From assembly GCF_021354595.1 (NCBI RefSeq), contig NZ_JADWYJ010000003.1:310001-374000 (forward strand): DNA of 64,000 nucleotides. The letters run 5' to 3'. Both the position numbers and the translations under genes were made by a program. Shown one piece after another: positions 24,926-34,194 of the stretch. Below the pieces are notes generated by a model. The model was not told the DNA's origin. It saw only the letters and a program-made list of their open reading frames with translations, and searched no databases. Numbering within the stretch: the first letter of the stretch is position 1; each line of letters begins with the position of its first letter. This DNA is from Maribellus sp. CM-23. GTDB taxonomy: Bacteria > Bacteroidota > Bacteroidia > Bacteroidales > Prolixibacteraceae.

Positions 24926-26233
24926 TCAGCTTAGTCTCAAAACCAATATGGTGTCAATTTTGTCTCTTTTTTCCTTCGGAATAGTAAGTAGTATGCCCTC
25001 TTCTGTCTTCTTAAACTGCACTTTTTCGCCGCCGTCAAAATAAACAGCCGATTTAATTTTACCCGGCAACGAAGGGATCAAAAGTTCTTCGTCCTGCATT
25101 TCCAGCACGTGGATATACACATTGCCGTCTTTGTCAAGCGTAGTGGCTCCCCATTCCTGCGGGCGAATCGGACCTCTGCGTGTGCCGTAAATGGTTTCGC
25201 CGTATTTGTCGAGCCACTGGCCCATCACCATCAAAGTGTCAATGTTTTCGGGCTGAATTTTACCGTTGGGCATCGGGCCGGTGTTTAACAGGAAATTAGC
25301 TCCGTAACCGGCTGCTTTTACCATGGTCTGGATCAGCTTTTGCGATGATTTGTATTTCTGATCCTGCAGGTTAAATCCCCACGAGCCGTTCATGGTTTCG
25401 CACATTTCCAGCGGAAGTTCTGAAATGGTTCCGGTTTGGTTGAAGCCCATGGTGTTTTCGCCGGGAAGATCGCGTTCAAACATCTGGAAATCTTCGCCGG
25501 CAATCGGGTCCAGGTGGTGGTTGCTGCCGACCAGGGTACCGGGTTGCAGTTTGTGAATGAGCGAGTAAGTCTCGTCCAGGTGCCAGTTCTCATCTTTCTT
25601 GTCCCACATGCCATCGAACCAAATTCCGCCCACTTCGCCATAGTTGGTCAGCAGTTCCGAAAGCTGTGTATTCATGTAGTCGATGTAGCTTTTCCAGTTT
25701 CCACTTTCGGGTCTGCCGGTATATTCCTGGCCGGTTCTGCCAAGTGGAAAATAATCGGGGTGATGCCAGTCGAGTTGCGAGTAATAGAAGAAAAGCTTTA
25801 CTCCTTGTTTGTCACATTCTTCCTTCAGCATTTTCAACACATCTTTTTTGTATGGTGTGCTGTCTATTATGTCGTAATTGCTGACCTTGGAATCATACAT
25901 CGCAAAACCGTCGTGGTGTTTGCTGGTGATGGTAATGTATTTCATCCCGGCTTTTTTGACCATTGCCACCCATTCCGCCGGATTAAAATCGGTTGGATTA
26001 AAAAAGGCCGGAAGCTTTTGGTACTGGCGGATCGGAATTTTTTGCTGGTTCATTACCCATTCCCCGTCTCCGAGTATGGAGTAAACGCCCCAATGAATAA
26101 ATAAGCCAAATTTGGCATCCTGAAACCACTCACGGTTTTCAATATTTTTTTCGGTGGGTTGATAGGCAGACTGGGCAAATAAATTGCTTCCTGAAAGCAG
26201 AATAATCAGGAGTAGGCTGGTTAAGTTCTTCAT
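24926..26233 (-). CDS. GH29 alpha-L-fucosidase
   Basis: A 435-aa periplasmic enzyme (signal peptide MKNLTSLLLIILLSGSNLFAQ) that removes alpha-L-fucose from glycans. The family blocks FGLFIHWG (42-49), TSKHHDGFAMYDS (103-115) and GGIWFDGMW (202-210) are present, with Asp207 the expected nucleophile; the acid/base residue is not conserved in GH29 and I do not assign it. A C-terminal beta domain completes the usual length. It is a single gene with its own terminator, not next to a SusCD pair, and would act with the GH20/GH2 pair on host- or algal-type fucosylated glycans. Confidence 0.95.
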   Translation of the reverse strand: MKNLTSLLLIILLSGSNLFAQSAYQPTEKNIENREWFQDAKFGLFIHWGVYSILGDGEWVMNQQKIPIRQYQKLPAFFNPTDFNPAEWVAMVKKAGMKYITITSKHHDGFAMYDSKVSNYDIIDSTPYKKDVLKMLKEECDKQGVKLFFYYSQLDWHHPDYFPLGRTGQEYTGRPESGNWKSYIDYMNTQLSELLTNYGEVGGIWFDGMWDKKDENWHLDETYSLIHKLQPGTLVGSNHHLDPIAGEDFQMFERDLPGENTMGFNQTGTISELPLEMCETMNGSWGFNLQDQKYKSSQKLIQTMVKAAGYGANFLLNTGPMPNGKIQPENIDTLMVMGQWLDKYGETIYGTRRGPIRPQEWGATTLDKDGNVYIHVLEMQDEELLIPSLPGKIKSAVYFDGGEKVQFKKTEEGILLTIPKEKRDKIDTILVLRLS

Positions 26234-26364
26234 GTGATAATTCGTTTTTTGTGAAAGTTATTGGTCGCAAAATACAAATTAATGCATTGCCGGAAAATAT
26301 GTTTCGTGGCAAGGACAGCTTCAGCACAGTTGTTTGAAACAGTGATCTTTTTTGTTGGGTGAAA

Positions 26365-27267
26365 TTACCGTGAGCCGTAACTGATGATCAGGATCCCCAG
26401 AAGGATTCCCAGCAGATAAATCCCTTTGCGTTTGATGTTGTGTTCTCGGAAAAGAATGGCTCCTACCGAAAAAGCAACCAGAACACCGCCGCGCCGCAAA
26501 GCCGAAACAATGGAGATCATCGAATCGGGGATACTGAGTGCGTAGAAATACATGTAGTCGGCAAAAAGCAGGAAAATAGCAATCAGTGGAATGCTCCAGC
26601 GCCACTCGAACGGAGGCCGTTCCTGTCGGGGGTTTCGCCAGCGAAAAAGGGCGATTGCGGGCAACATTACCACCACCTGGTAAAACGAAAACCAAGCCTG
26701 AACCGCCAGCCGGTCGATGCGCCGGAGGAGGTATTTGTCGAACAAACCGCTGGCTGCGCCCAAAAGTGTTGCGGTAATGATGCAAAATATCCAGACGTTT
26801 CGTTTGAAATTGATGCCTTCCAGTTTTCCTGCCGTAGAAAGCAGGTAAAAGAAAACGAGGGTAATGGCAACGCCCGTCCATTGAAGCAGGTTGAGGTGTT
26901 CGTGAAAAATAAGGATCGCCCCAATCAATGTCCAGATTGGGCCGGTGGCCCGAATGGGAGAGATGATGGTAATGGGCAGGTTTTTCATAGCGTAGAAAGC
27001 AAAAATCCAGCTGCCGACCACGATCACCGATTTTATAAAGATCAACAGATGCTCGTGTGCGCTTACCGGCGGAACATACATTTGGATGGATTGAAAAAAA
27101 TCGGGAAAGAAAGCCGATCCAAACACAAACGGAGCAACGGTAACCGCAGCCGTAATGGTGGACAGAAACAGCACCGGCAAAACCGCGTTTCCGTTTAACG
27201 AAAGCTTTTTAAGTACATCGTATAAACCCAGTAATACCGCCGAAATTAATGCAAGCGCCACCCACAT
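26365..27267 (-). CDS. EamA/DMT-family transporter
   Basis: A 300-aa protein with ten hydrophobic helices in two EamA repeats (MWVALALISAVLLGLYDVLKKLSL ... ISPIRATGPIWTLIGAILIFHEHL; second half ASGLFDKYLLRRIDRLAV...). The repeat-end motif with HEHLNLLQWTGVAITLVFFYLL is typical. Substrate unknown. It differs clearly from the EamA protein at 12956-13894 and is not a recent duplicate. It is separated from the fucosidase by 131 bp and probably transcribed independently. Confidence 0.88.
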   Translation of the reverse strand: MWVALALISAVLLGLYDVLKKLSLNGNAVLPVLFLSTITAAVTVAPFVFGSAFFPDFFQSIQMYVPPVSAHEHLLIFIKSVIVVGSWIFAFYAMKNLPITIISPIRATGPIWTLIGAILIFHEHLNLLQWTGVAITLVFFYLLSTAGKLEGINFKRNVWIFCIITATLLGAASGLFDKYLLRRIDRLAVQAWFSFYQVVVMLPAIALFRWRNPRQERPPFEWRWSIPLIAIFLLFADYMYFYALSIPDSMISIVSALRRGGVLVAFSVGAILFREHNIKRKGIYLLGILLGILIISYGSR

Positions 27268-27635
27268 ATGCTGAATTTTAGCGTAAAGCTATCTAAGTTG
27301 GAGCGAACACTTTACTTAGGTTGGCAATTGAAAGGAAAGCTTAATCTTTACATAAGAAGGGGATCGGGTGCACGAGAGATTTCCTTTTTGTGTCAGAATA
27401 AAAGAAATAGAAAAAACTCGGCAAACCTCTGTGAAAGACTTCGTGTTCTCTGTGGTTAAAGATCAAGGAAACCACAGAGCACCACAGAGATTTCGCAGTG
27501 AAGGAAATTTGGCATGCCCCCAGTAAGTCTGGAGAGTGTTAAATGCTCAGGAGTTCAGTATTTTGAGAGAAGAAGCCGGAACGAAATAGGCCCCGGCTTC
27601 CAGCTCTCTTATAATGAATATTATTCCTCTTTCAG
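27268..27635. repeat. Intergenic region with a CACAGAG hairpin
   Basis: No gene is seen. Between 27425 and 27505 the sequence is built from CTCTGTGGTT and AACCACAGAG words: a perfect 10-bp inverted repeat (27448-27457 with 27470-27479) flanked by further imperfect CACAGAG copies, giving a long hairpin. The motif family (CACAGAG, AACACGGAG, ACCACGAAG) recurs at 29575-29615. A second hairpin (GAAGCCGG/CCGGCTTC, 27572-27600) lies just past the DUF1080 gene and may end its transcript. Confidence 0.7.
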
Positions 27636-28286
27636 TTATTTTATTGAAGATATTTTAATGTTCCTGAAATAGATATTTGCCTCTCCGTGTTTTCCCTGAA
27701 AGCCGATGTAGCCTTTGGTTGGGAGTTCTGCAAATGGTTTCGGCAGCCACGAAGGGATATCTGTTCCGTCAGGGTTTTTGGTGCCGCTGGTCCAAAGCGC
27801 CATGTCCATGTCGGCAGAAACTTCCCCGTTCAGGGTAACCGTGATCTGTTGCCCTTCGCACCGGATGTTCATATGGTTCCATTCTCCGGGTTGTTTTACT
27901 AATGAGGAGCTTGGCGCCAGGTGCCCGAATATTCCGCCACACATAAAAGTTGGGTTCCAGCCTTGGTCTTTAAAGTGCTGGTCGTCGCTGATTTGTACTT
28001 CCACCGAATTGGGAATCCAGTTTTCTCGGTCGGTACAATATACGATCACCCCGCTGTTTGTTCCGGTTTCATTTTTAAATTCTAGATCGACCACAAAATT
28101 CTCATATTCTGTGTTTGTGAATATACAAGCGTCTTCCGAAGCAGTAAGAATGCCTTCCTGAATAGACCACACACCGTTAACATCCAGGGCATTTGAAAGA
28201 TCGTCGTTGAACAGGGGGTGCCATTTCGGCTGGCAACTGCAGAGCAGGCCGAGTACAAATAATACTACAATACTTTTGGTTTGCAT
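27636..28286 (-). CDS. DUF1080 (3-keto-disaccharide hydrolase domain) lipoprotein
   Basis: A 216-aa lipoprotein (lipobox GLLCSC, Cys16-18 region) made of a single LamG-like DUF1080 jelly roll: FNDDLSNALDVNGVWSIQEGILTASE ... FVVDLEFKNETGTNSGVIVYC ... EVQISDDQ ... WNHMNIRCEGQQITVTLNGE ... GYIGFQGKHGEANIYFRNIKI. Members hydrolyse 3-keto-glycosides or bind glycans. It carries its own consensus promoter. No dehydrogenase that would make 3-keto sugars is encoded nearby, so the substrate is open. Confidence 0.88.
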   Translation of the reverse strand: MQTKSIVVLFVLGLLCSCQPKWHPLFNDDLSNALDVNGVWSIQEGILTASEDACIFTNTEYENFVVDLEFKNETGTNSGVIVYCTDRENWIPNSVEVQISDDQHFKDQGWNPTFMCGGIFGHLAPSSSLVKQPGEWNHMNIRCEGQQITVTLNGEVSADMDMALWTSGTKNPDGTDIPSWLPKPFAELPTKGYIGFQGKHGEANIYFRNIKISSIK

Positions 28287-28340
28287 ACTTTGTTGGTTTA
28301 ATAGTTAATGGATAAAACTGTATCCCAATAGCGGGATGTT

Positions 28341-28372
28341 CAAATATAACCGGAATTTACTTAGGTGGCAAA
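28341..28372 (-). promoter_or_regulatory. Consensus promoter of the DUF1080 gene
   Basis: Minus-strand TTTG (28369-28372), 20-bp spacer and TATATTTG (28341-28348): a textbook Bacteroidetes -33/-7 pair, 55 bp before the start codon. It is the best promoter match in the window. Confidence 0.75.
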
Positions 28373-28462
28373 TGATGTGGCTGTTCGACGGGAGAAATGA
28401 TTCAGAGTACCTTTGGTAAGGGGGGATACGATATTAAACGGCTGATAAGATCAAGAGTTTTA

Positions 28463-29533
28463 TTATCGAAGCAGACTTCTGATTTTATTCCGGTCGAGTT
28501 TGAAAGATGCATTGCGCGGCAATTCTTCCACATAGAAAATTTCTTTTGGCAGATGATGTTTGGGGAGTGTTCCTTTCAATTCCTCTAAAATACCGGACTG
28601 CGCAGCTGTCTTATCTTTTTGCTCCAGCACCAGTACCAGCTTCGATCCCAGTTTGGCATCAGGCATCCCGATAAAGGCGCCGCTTAACCCGGTTGTTTTT
28701 GAAAGGAGTGCTTCCAATTCTTCAGGAACAATCTTGACTCCACCCGAGTTGATGAGGTTATCAAAGCGGCCCAGCCAGCGGAAAGTGTGCGTGTCGATAA
28801 ATTCAATGAGGTCGTTGGTAACGATTGGATTTTCCATGAAATCAGCATAAATTACGAGGCAGCCTCTTTCATCCACTTCAAAATGAACTCCCGGAATAGC
28901 AGTAAAGAGCGCGCTTTTTTCTGGACCGTTTACCCTGCGCAAGGCCACATGCGAACAGGTTTCGGCCATTCCATAGGTCGCATAAATGGCGTTGGGCAAT
29001 TGACTCAGTTGTTTCTCCAGTTCGGTATTAATTTCGCCACCACCAATGATAAGCCGCTCTATTTTTGTTAATGAACCTCCGGTGTTCAGTAAATTGAAAA
29101 CCTGTAAGGGAACCATGGCGGTGAATCCGATTTTGTCATACAAACTCAAGTCGGGAGTTCCTGTTGGATCGGCAATCAACAGATTGATGCCGCTAACAAA
29201 GGCACGAACGATCATCATCTTCCCGGCAATGTAGTCAACAGGTAAGCAAAGCAACCCGGTCTGTTCGGATGTGATCCCCAGAATATCACAGGTTTTCCGG
29301 GCGGACGCGACCATTGCTTCTTTGGAAAGATGAAATTCTTTTTTTTGCCCGGTTGTTCCGGAAGATGTTTGAACAATGAAAGGAGTATCGCTGATCCAGT
29401 CGAGGATAAAGGAATAAATCTTCTTTTCCCAATACTGAATCATAGCGTCTTGCAGCTGAGAATGACAGTATTTTTCAAGTTCTTCACCAATCAGGTGCCG
29501 ACTATCAATCGTTATTTTAATTTCTTCCTTCAA
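28463..29533 (-). CDS. menE: o-Succinylbenzoate-CoA ligase
   Basis: A 356-aa adenylate-forming enzyme that activates o-succinylbenzoate with CoA in menaquinone synthesis. The phosphate-binding loop is VQTSSGTTGQKKEFHLS; the A5 motif is IYATYGMAETCSHVA, and the A8 hinge GRFDNLINSGGVKIVPEELE is followed by the C-terminal lid with the catalytic Lys context NASFKLDRNKIRSLL. It is shorter than the enterobacterial enzyme, as usual in Bacteroidota. The start is a TTG: a stop lies six codons upstream and no ATG occurs before residue 31. It is the last gene of the men operon, 208 bp after menC. Confidence 0.93.
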   Translation of the reverse strand: MKEEIKITIDSRHLIGEELEKYCHSQLQDAMIQYWEKKIYSFILDWISDTPFIVQTSSGTTGQKKEFHLSKEAMVASARKTCDILGITSEQTGLLCLPVDYIAGKMMIVRAFVSGINLLIADPTGTPDLSLYDKIGFTAMVPLQVFNLLNTGGSLTKIERLIIGGGEINTELEKQLSQLPNAIYATYGMAETCSHVALRRVNGPEKSALFTAIPGVHFEVDERGCLVIYADFMENPIVTNDLIEFIDTHTFRWLGRFDNLINSGGVKIVPEELEALLSKTTGLSGAFIGMPDAKLGSKLVLVLEQKDKTAAQSGILEELKGTLPKHHLPKEIFYVEELPRNASFKLDRNKIRSLLR

Positions 29534-29574
29534 TTTCAGCGTTTTCCTTCAAATCGTTAGTTCAACAGACCTTT

Positions 29575-29740
29575 ATAACACAAAGAACACGGAGAAGGCA
29601 CAGAGAACCACGAAGTTCTTTTATTAAATGCGAAAATAAGCACAGAATGCAAGTAATAGCATTGGACATTGAATATTGATAGTTGGATATTAAAATTTTC
29701 AGTCCTTCGGTCCTTCAATTCTTCTGCTTTTTGGTCCTTT
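29575..29740. repeat. Low-complexity intergenic repeats between menC and menE
   Basis: Three quasi-repetitive stretches follow one another: ACAAAGAACACGGAGAAGGCACAGAG-type words (29578-29612), TTGGACATTGAATATTGATAGTTGGATATT-type words (29663-29692) and a CAGTCCTTCGGTCCTTC series (29699-29735). None codes for a convincing protein. They belong to the same style of degenerate short-word repeats as at 27425-27505. Confidence 0.6.
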
Positions 29741-29741
29741 T

Positions 29742-30794
29742 TCAAACCAGTTCTTCCACTTCCCAGTGCCGCTCTGGCGAGTAATAAAGCCTTTCTCCCT
29801 CTAAATTTAGCGGCGATTGGATGTTGTTTTCAAACAAGGCGCCGGTACTTAATCCGTGCGGCATATCTTTTTGCAGGGTGTAGGTCCACTGTGCAATGGC
29901 GTTTAGTCCAATGTTGGTTTCGAGCGCAGAAGTGATCCACCAACCTATATTTCGTTGGTCGGCAGCTTCTATCCATTCTTCACTTAGCTCAGTTCCTCCC
30001 AGTAGTCCGGGTTTCAGAATGATGTATTGTGGCTGAATTTCGTTTAGTAACTGTTCTTTTTTCTCCCTCGGGAAAATACCCAACAGCTCTTCGTCCAATG
30101 CAATCGGGATGGGCGTTTCGGCACAGAGCTTTGCCATTTCTTCGATCTGTTTCTGCCGAATGGGTTGTTCAATGCTGTGAACGGTTAACTCAGACAGACG
30201 CTTTAATTTCTCCAACGCTTCTGCTGGAGCAAAGGCTCCGTTGGCATCAAGCCTGATTTCAAGATCAGATGCAGGGTATCGTTTGCGAAGTTGAGTCAGT
30301 ACTTCAAATTCGTCTTCAAAGCCGATGGCTCCGATTTTCATTTTCACACAGCTAAAACCCTGTGAAAGCTTTTGATCGATCTGATTTTCCATATCGCGGC
30401 GGTCACCCATCCAGATGAGTCCGTTGATACGTATAAAATCTTCACCTCGTGTAAATGCCGATGGGAAAAGCAGTTTTGTTCCGTTTGCCTGTAAATCTTT
30501 TTGTGCTGTTTCCAGCGCAAATTGGATGGATGGAAACTCCAGAAGGGGAGTGGAAAAATCAAACGTTCCCCGGTTGATGGAATCTACCACTGTTTTCAGT
30601 GTCGGCTCAAAATCCTCGCGGTCATCGATGCTTAATCCGGGAAATAAGGAGCACTCGCCGATTCCTTTTATCTGTGGATGGTCTTCGTCAAACAGCAAAA
30701 TGAACCAGACATTCTTTTGCGTGTAAGTGCCACGCGAAGTAGTTGCCGGCCGCCGGTAAATAAATTCTTTGTATCTGAGTTCAGCTTTGAGCAT
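29742..30794 (-). CDS. menC: o-Succinylbenzoate synthase
   Basis: A 350-aa enolase-superfamily enzyme that dehydrates SHCHC to o-succinylbenzoate. The barrel metal ligands appear in order: a lysine pair in FSCVKMKIGAIGFEDE, Asp in LEIRLDANGAFAP, Glu in VHSIEQPI, and Asp-Glu in PIALDEELLGI, with the second catalytic Lys in YIILKPGLLGG. Its ATG overlaps the menA stop codon by one base, so translation is coupled. Length and motifs are those of an intact enzyme. Confidence 0.95.
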   Translation of the reverse strand: MLKAELRYKEFIYRRPATTSRGTYTQKNVWFILLFDEDHPQIKGIGECSLFPGLSIDDREDFEPTLKTVVDSINRGTFDFSTPLLEFPSIQFALETAQKDLQANGTKLLFPSAFTRGEDFIRINGLIWMGDRRDMENQIDQKLSQGFSCVKMKIGAIGFEDEFEVLTQLRKRYPASDLEIRLDANGAFAPAEALEKLKRLSELTVHSIEQPIRQKQIEEMAKLCAETPIPIALDEELLGIFPREKKEQLLNEIQPQYIILKPGLLGGTELSEEWIEAADQRNIGWWITSALETNIGLNAIAQWTYTLQKDMPHGLSTGALFENNIQSPLNLEGERLYYSPERHWEVEELV

Positions 30795-31687
30795 TACAAC
30801 ACCATTGCAAGTCCGAAAACGATGGAGAAAAGAAAGGTACTCAGCGATAACTTTTTAAGCTCGCTGTTGAGCGCCTGCGGCTCTGAGTTACCGGCAACAA
30901 CCGCCAGGTTCCAGGCAAAAAGCGGAATTGTAAGCAGGTAAATCCATTGTTTTGCCGAGTTGCAAAAATGCAGTGTGTACGCTACGCTCAGCAAAATGGC
31001 CACAACTATCAACGCAAAGTGATAAGCTTTGGCTCGTTTTTGTCCCAGGCGAACCACCAGCGTATGTTTTCCACTCTCCGAATCGTTTTCGATGTCGCGC
31101 ATGTTGTTCAGGTTTAAAACTCCCGAACTAAGCAACCCGATCGTCGAGGCGGGCAATAAAATCCATGCTGAAAACTCGTGTGTGTGCAGGTAGTAAGTTC
31201 CCGCAACACCGATCAACCCAAAAAAGATAAATACGAAGAGATCGCCAAAGCCGGCGTATCCATACGGATTTTTCCCGATGGTATATTTGATGGCGGCAAT
31301 AATGGAAGCGATCCCAAACACGTAAAACAGTATGATTTGCGTGATGTTTTGCAGCCCAAGGAAAATCAACAGGGAGCCGGATACCAGCGAAAGAAAGGCA
31401 AAAACGCCAATGGCAATGCGCATTTCCTTCCGGCTGACCTTGCCTGATTGTGTTACCCGCTGCGGCCCCAGACGGTTTTCGTTGTCGACTCCGCTAACAG
31501 TGTCGCCGTAATCGTTGGCCAGGTTCGATAAAATTTGCAAAAACAGCGTGGTCGACACCGTCAGCAAAAATATGATCCACCTGAATTTATCCTGCGACAA
31601 AGCCAGCAAACTCCCCATTACCGAGCACGAAAGCGCCAGCGGGAGGGTTCGTAAACGAAAAGCACTGATCCAGACACGTAATTTCAC
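30794..31687 (-). CDS. menA: 1,4-Dihydroxy-2-naphthoate polyprenyltransferase
   Basis: A 297-aa UbiA-family membrane enzyme that attaches the isoprenoid tail to DHNA. The first Asp-rich motif is in SNLANDYGDTVSGVDNENRLGPQR and the second in LNLNNMRDIENDSESGKHTLVVRLG; nine or so hydrophobic helices follow the family pattern. It starts with GTG (31685-31687), five bases after the menB stop, and overlaps menC by one base. Membrane location is expected. Confidence 0.95.
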   Translation of the reverse strand: MKLRVWISAFRLRTLPLALSCSVMGSLLALSQDKFRWIIFLLTVSTTLFLQILSNLANDYGDTVSGVDNENRLGPQRVTQSGKVSRKEMRIAIGVFAFLSLVSGSLLIFLGLQNITQIILFYVFGIASIIAAIKYTIGKNPYGYAGFGDLFVFIFFGLIGVAGTYYLHTHEFSAWILLPASTIGLLSSGVLNLNNMRDIENDSESGKHTLVVRLGQKRAKAYHFALIVVAILLSVAYTLHFCNSAKQWIYLLTIPLFAWNLAVVAGNSEPQALNSELKKLSLSTFLFSIVFGLAMVL

Positions 31688-31692
31688 GGGTG

Positions 31693-32514
31693 TTACGGCA
31701 TTTTAGGATATTTCGAAAAATCGGGTTTGCGTTTTTCCAGGAATGCTTTCTTTCCTTCCTGGGCTTCTTCGGTCATGTAATACAACATGGTAGCGTTTCC
31801 GGCCAGTTCCTGGATTCCTGCCTGACCATCGAGTTCGGCATTCAACCCGGCTTTGATCATGCGGAGCGCCAGCGGACTGTGCATCATCATTCGTTGTGCC
31901 CAGCGAACGGTTTCGTTTTCCAGTTCATCAAAAGGAACCACTTTGTTGACAAGCCCCATTTCAAGTGCTTCCTGAGCTGAATACTGTTCACAAAGGAACC
32001 AGATTTCACGGGCTTTTTTCTGACCTACCACACGTGCCAGATACGACGATCCGAAACCGGCATCGAAGCTGCCCACTTTAGGGCCGGTTTGCCCGAAAAT
32101 GGCATTTTCAGACGCAATTGATAGGTCGCAAACCACATGCAATACGTGGCCTCCACCAATCGCAAAACCGTTCACCATAGCGATTACCGGCTTGGGAATG
32201 GAACGGATGAGTTTCTGAAGATCCAGCACGTTCAAACGCGGAACACCGTCTTTCCCGATGTAACCGGCAGTGCTTTTAACGTTCTGGTCGCCACCGCTGC
32301 AAAAAGCTTTGTCGCCTTCGCCGGTGAAAACCACCACCGAAATATCCGGGTTTTCGCGGCAAATCACCATTGCTTCACACATTTCACGCGTTGTGTCGGG
32401 CGTGAAAGCATTGCGGTAACGCGGACGGTTAATCGTAATTTTGCCAATGCCCTCCCAGTATTCAAACTTGATTTCTTCAAATTCTTTGATGGTTTCCCAA
32501 TTTCTTGTTGTCAT
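31693..32514 (-). CDS. menB: 1,4-Dihydroxy-2-naphthoyl-CoA synthase
   Basis: A 273-aa crotonase-fold enzyme that closes the second ring of menaquinone from OSB-CoA. Oxyanion-hole and active-site regions are visible: [33 protein letters not shown] and [21 protein letters not shown], the last containing the family's Ser-Phe-Asp site. The C-terminus [13 protein letters not shown] is the typical MenB end. It lies 15 bp after menD. Confidence 0.96.
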   Translation of the reverse strand: MTTRNWETIKEFEEIKFEYWEGIGKITINRPRYRNAFTPDTTREMCEAMVICRENPDISVVVFTGEGDKAFCSGGDQNVKSTAGYIGKDGVPRLNVLDLQKLIRSIPKPVIAMVNGFAIGGGHVLHVVCDLSIASENAIFGQTGPKVGSFDAGFGSSYLARVVGQKKAREIWFLCEQYSAQEALEMGLVNKVVPFDELENETVRWAQRMMMHSPLALRMIKAGLNAELDGQAGIQELAGNATMLYYMTEEAQEGKKAFLEKRKPDFSKYPKMP

Positions 32515-32529
32515 ATCTGTGTAATTTTT

Positions 32530-34194
32530 TTAGCTGTTATTCTTTCCAATAAGGCGAAAGAAAGCCTCTTTGTTTATATGCTGATCGGTTTTTATTTCAA
32601 GCAGGGCAGGCCTTTCCGAAACTTCAAAGAAAGGTTTTAACTGCTTGTTTAATGACGCCGGATCATTCGCACAAAAATAGTTCAAATGAAATGCTTCTGC
32701 CAATTTTTGTAGCTGCACAGGATGATGTGCGACAAAAAAATCGTTAAAAGCCGCTTGTGACGAAGGTCCGGGAATCAATCCAAACAAACCGCCACCTTCG
32801 TTATTAAAAACAACGATTTTCAGGTTGCCCGCTAGTTCGCGGTTCCAGAGTGCGTTGCTGTCGTACACAAAACTAAGGTCGCCCAAAATGGCGAGTGTCG
32901 GCTGCCTGGTAGTCAATGCGGTTCCTACGGCAGAGGATAAACAACCATCGATGCCTGAAACACCGCGGTTGGCGTACTGAATATGATTTTTTACTCCCGG
33001 TAAAAGTTGCGAATAACGAATGACGCTGCTGTTTCCGAGTTCCAGAATCGTTTCTTCCGGCAGATTGTTTAAAAGGATCTGTAATGCCGCAGGATCAGAA
33101 AATGAAAGTCCGGAACTGATCTTTACTGCTTTTTCCCGGGCATTTTTATAGGAACTCAGCCAGGTTTGTTTGAATTCATTGTCTGCTCCGGTTTGTATAT
33201 TTTCTGCAAGTTGGGTGTAAGCATCCGCAGCACTTATTTTGGCAAACTGATTTTGCTGCGTAAAAGTATCCATCTCAAACAGATCGATGCCAACGCGCCA
33301 GGTGTTTTTGATCTTCCATTTCCGAATCAGCACTTTCAGCTGTTTGGAAACCACCTGACCACCGGCATAAATCAAAAGGTCGGGTGCCGGTAGGTTTTCT
33401 TTATCGCTGTGCCAGATCATTAACTCAGGCTGATCGATAAGAATGTCGTCTGAAAGATTGGATATGTTTTCTGCTATGGCAACCATGCGTTTGTCGCTTG
33501 CCAGTGCGCTAAATGTTTGTTGTAATTTTTTGTTTGGAAAATCCTGTCCGTGGATCAAAAGAATGCTTCCAGCTTTTTCCCACTGTTCTTTTAGTTCAGC
33601 AGGAATTTGTCCCGGTTCTTCTGAATTTTCAAATGCATTGAAAAGCATTTCTGATGGTGCCGGAAGTTCGCCGTACAACGGTTCGTCAAGCGGAACGTTG
33701 ATGTGAACGGGGCCACTCATCGCTTTTGCCAATTCGATAATTTCGGCTATATCCAGATGCGTTTGCTGCAGCGTTTCAGCTGTGTATTCTTCGGGAAGTG
33801 ACAGGCTTTTTACAATGAAATTCCGGTACACCTCCTGTTGACGAATCGTTTGATTGTCCTGCTGGTCGATCCATTTTGAAGGCCGGTCGGCAGTAACGAC
33901 AATCAATGGAATGCGCTGGTAGTAGGCTTCTGCAATGGCCGGACTGTAATTTAAAACCGCAGTCCCTGAGGTCGAAATAATAACCACCGGTTTTTGCAGG
34001 TTGCGCGCCATGCCCAGCCCCACATAGGCGGCACTTCGTTCATCCACAATGCTGTGGCAGCCTTTGCCAAAAGCGGCAAAAAAGGTATTGGTAAGCGGTG
34101 CGTTGCGGGATCCGGGCGAAATAATGATTTGCTCGATTCCGGCTTTTTTGCAAAGCACGCTTAAATCGGTAATATGCTGATGACGCCGGATCAT
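32530..34194 (-). CDS. menD: SEPHCHC synthase
   Basis: A 554-aa thiamine-diphosphate enzyme that joins isochorismate and 2-oxoglutarate. It has the ThDP N-terminal domain with GIEQIIISPGSRNAPLT and catalytic-type Glu in the VDERSAAYVGLGMAR stretch, a central domain, and the ThDP-binding C-terminal region (AILGDLSFVYDSNAL ... FNNEGGGLFGLIPG). The start codon follows the menF stop immediately (34195/34194). Bacteroidota MenD proteins have this length. Confidence 0.96.
   Translation of the reverse strand: MIRRHQHITDLSVLCKKAGIEQIIISPGSRNAPLTNTFFAAFGKGCHSIVDERSAAYVGLGMARNLQKPVVIISTSGTAVLNYSPAIAEAYYQRIPLIVVTADRPSKWIDQQDNQTIRQQEVYRNFIVKSLSLPEEYTAETLQQTHLDIAEIIELAKAMSGPVHINVPLDEPLYGELPAPSEMLFNAFENSEEPGQIPAELKEQWEKAGSILLIHGQDFPNKKLQQTFSALASDKRMVAIAENISNLSDDILIDQPELMIWHSDKENLPAPDLLIYAGGQVVSKQLKVLIRKWKIKNTWRVGIDLFEMDTFTQQNQFAKISAADAYTQLAENIQTGADNEFKQTWLSSYKNAREKAVKISSGLSFSDPAALQILLNNLPEETILELGNSSVIRYSQLLPGVKNHIQYANRGVSGIDGCLSSAVGTALTTRQPTLAILGDLSFVYDSNALWNRELAGNLKIVVFNNEGGGLFGLIPGPSSQAAFNDFFVAHHPVQLQKLAEAFHLNYFCANDPASLNKQLKPFFEVSERPALLEIKTDQHINKEAFFRLIGKNNS

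Noticed and set aside
26321..26881. 186-codon minus frame over the second EamA gene.
   Set aside because: Different frame from the membrane protein on the same strand; its translation is Arg/His/Gly-rich with no domain, a typical frame-shifted shadow.
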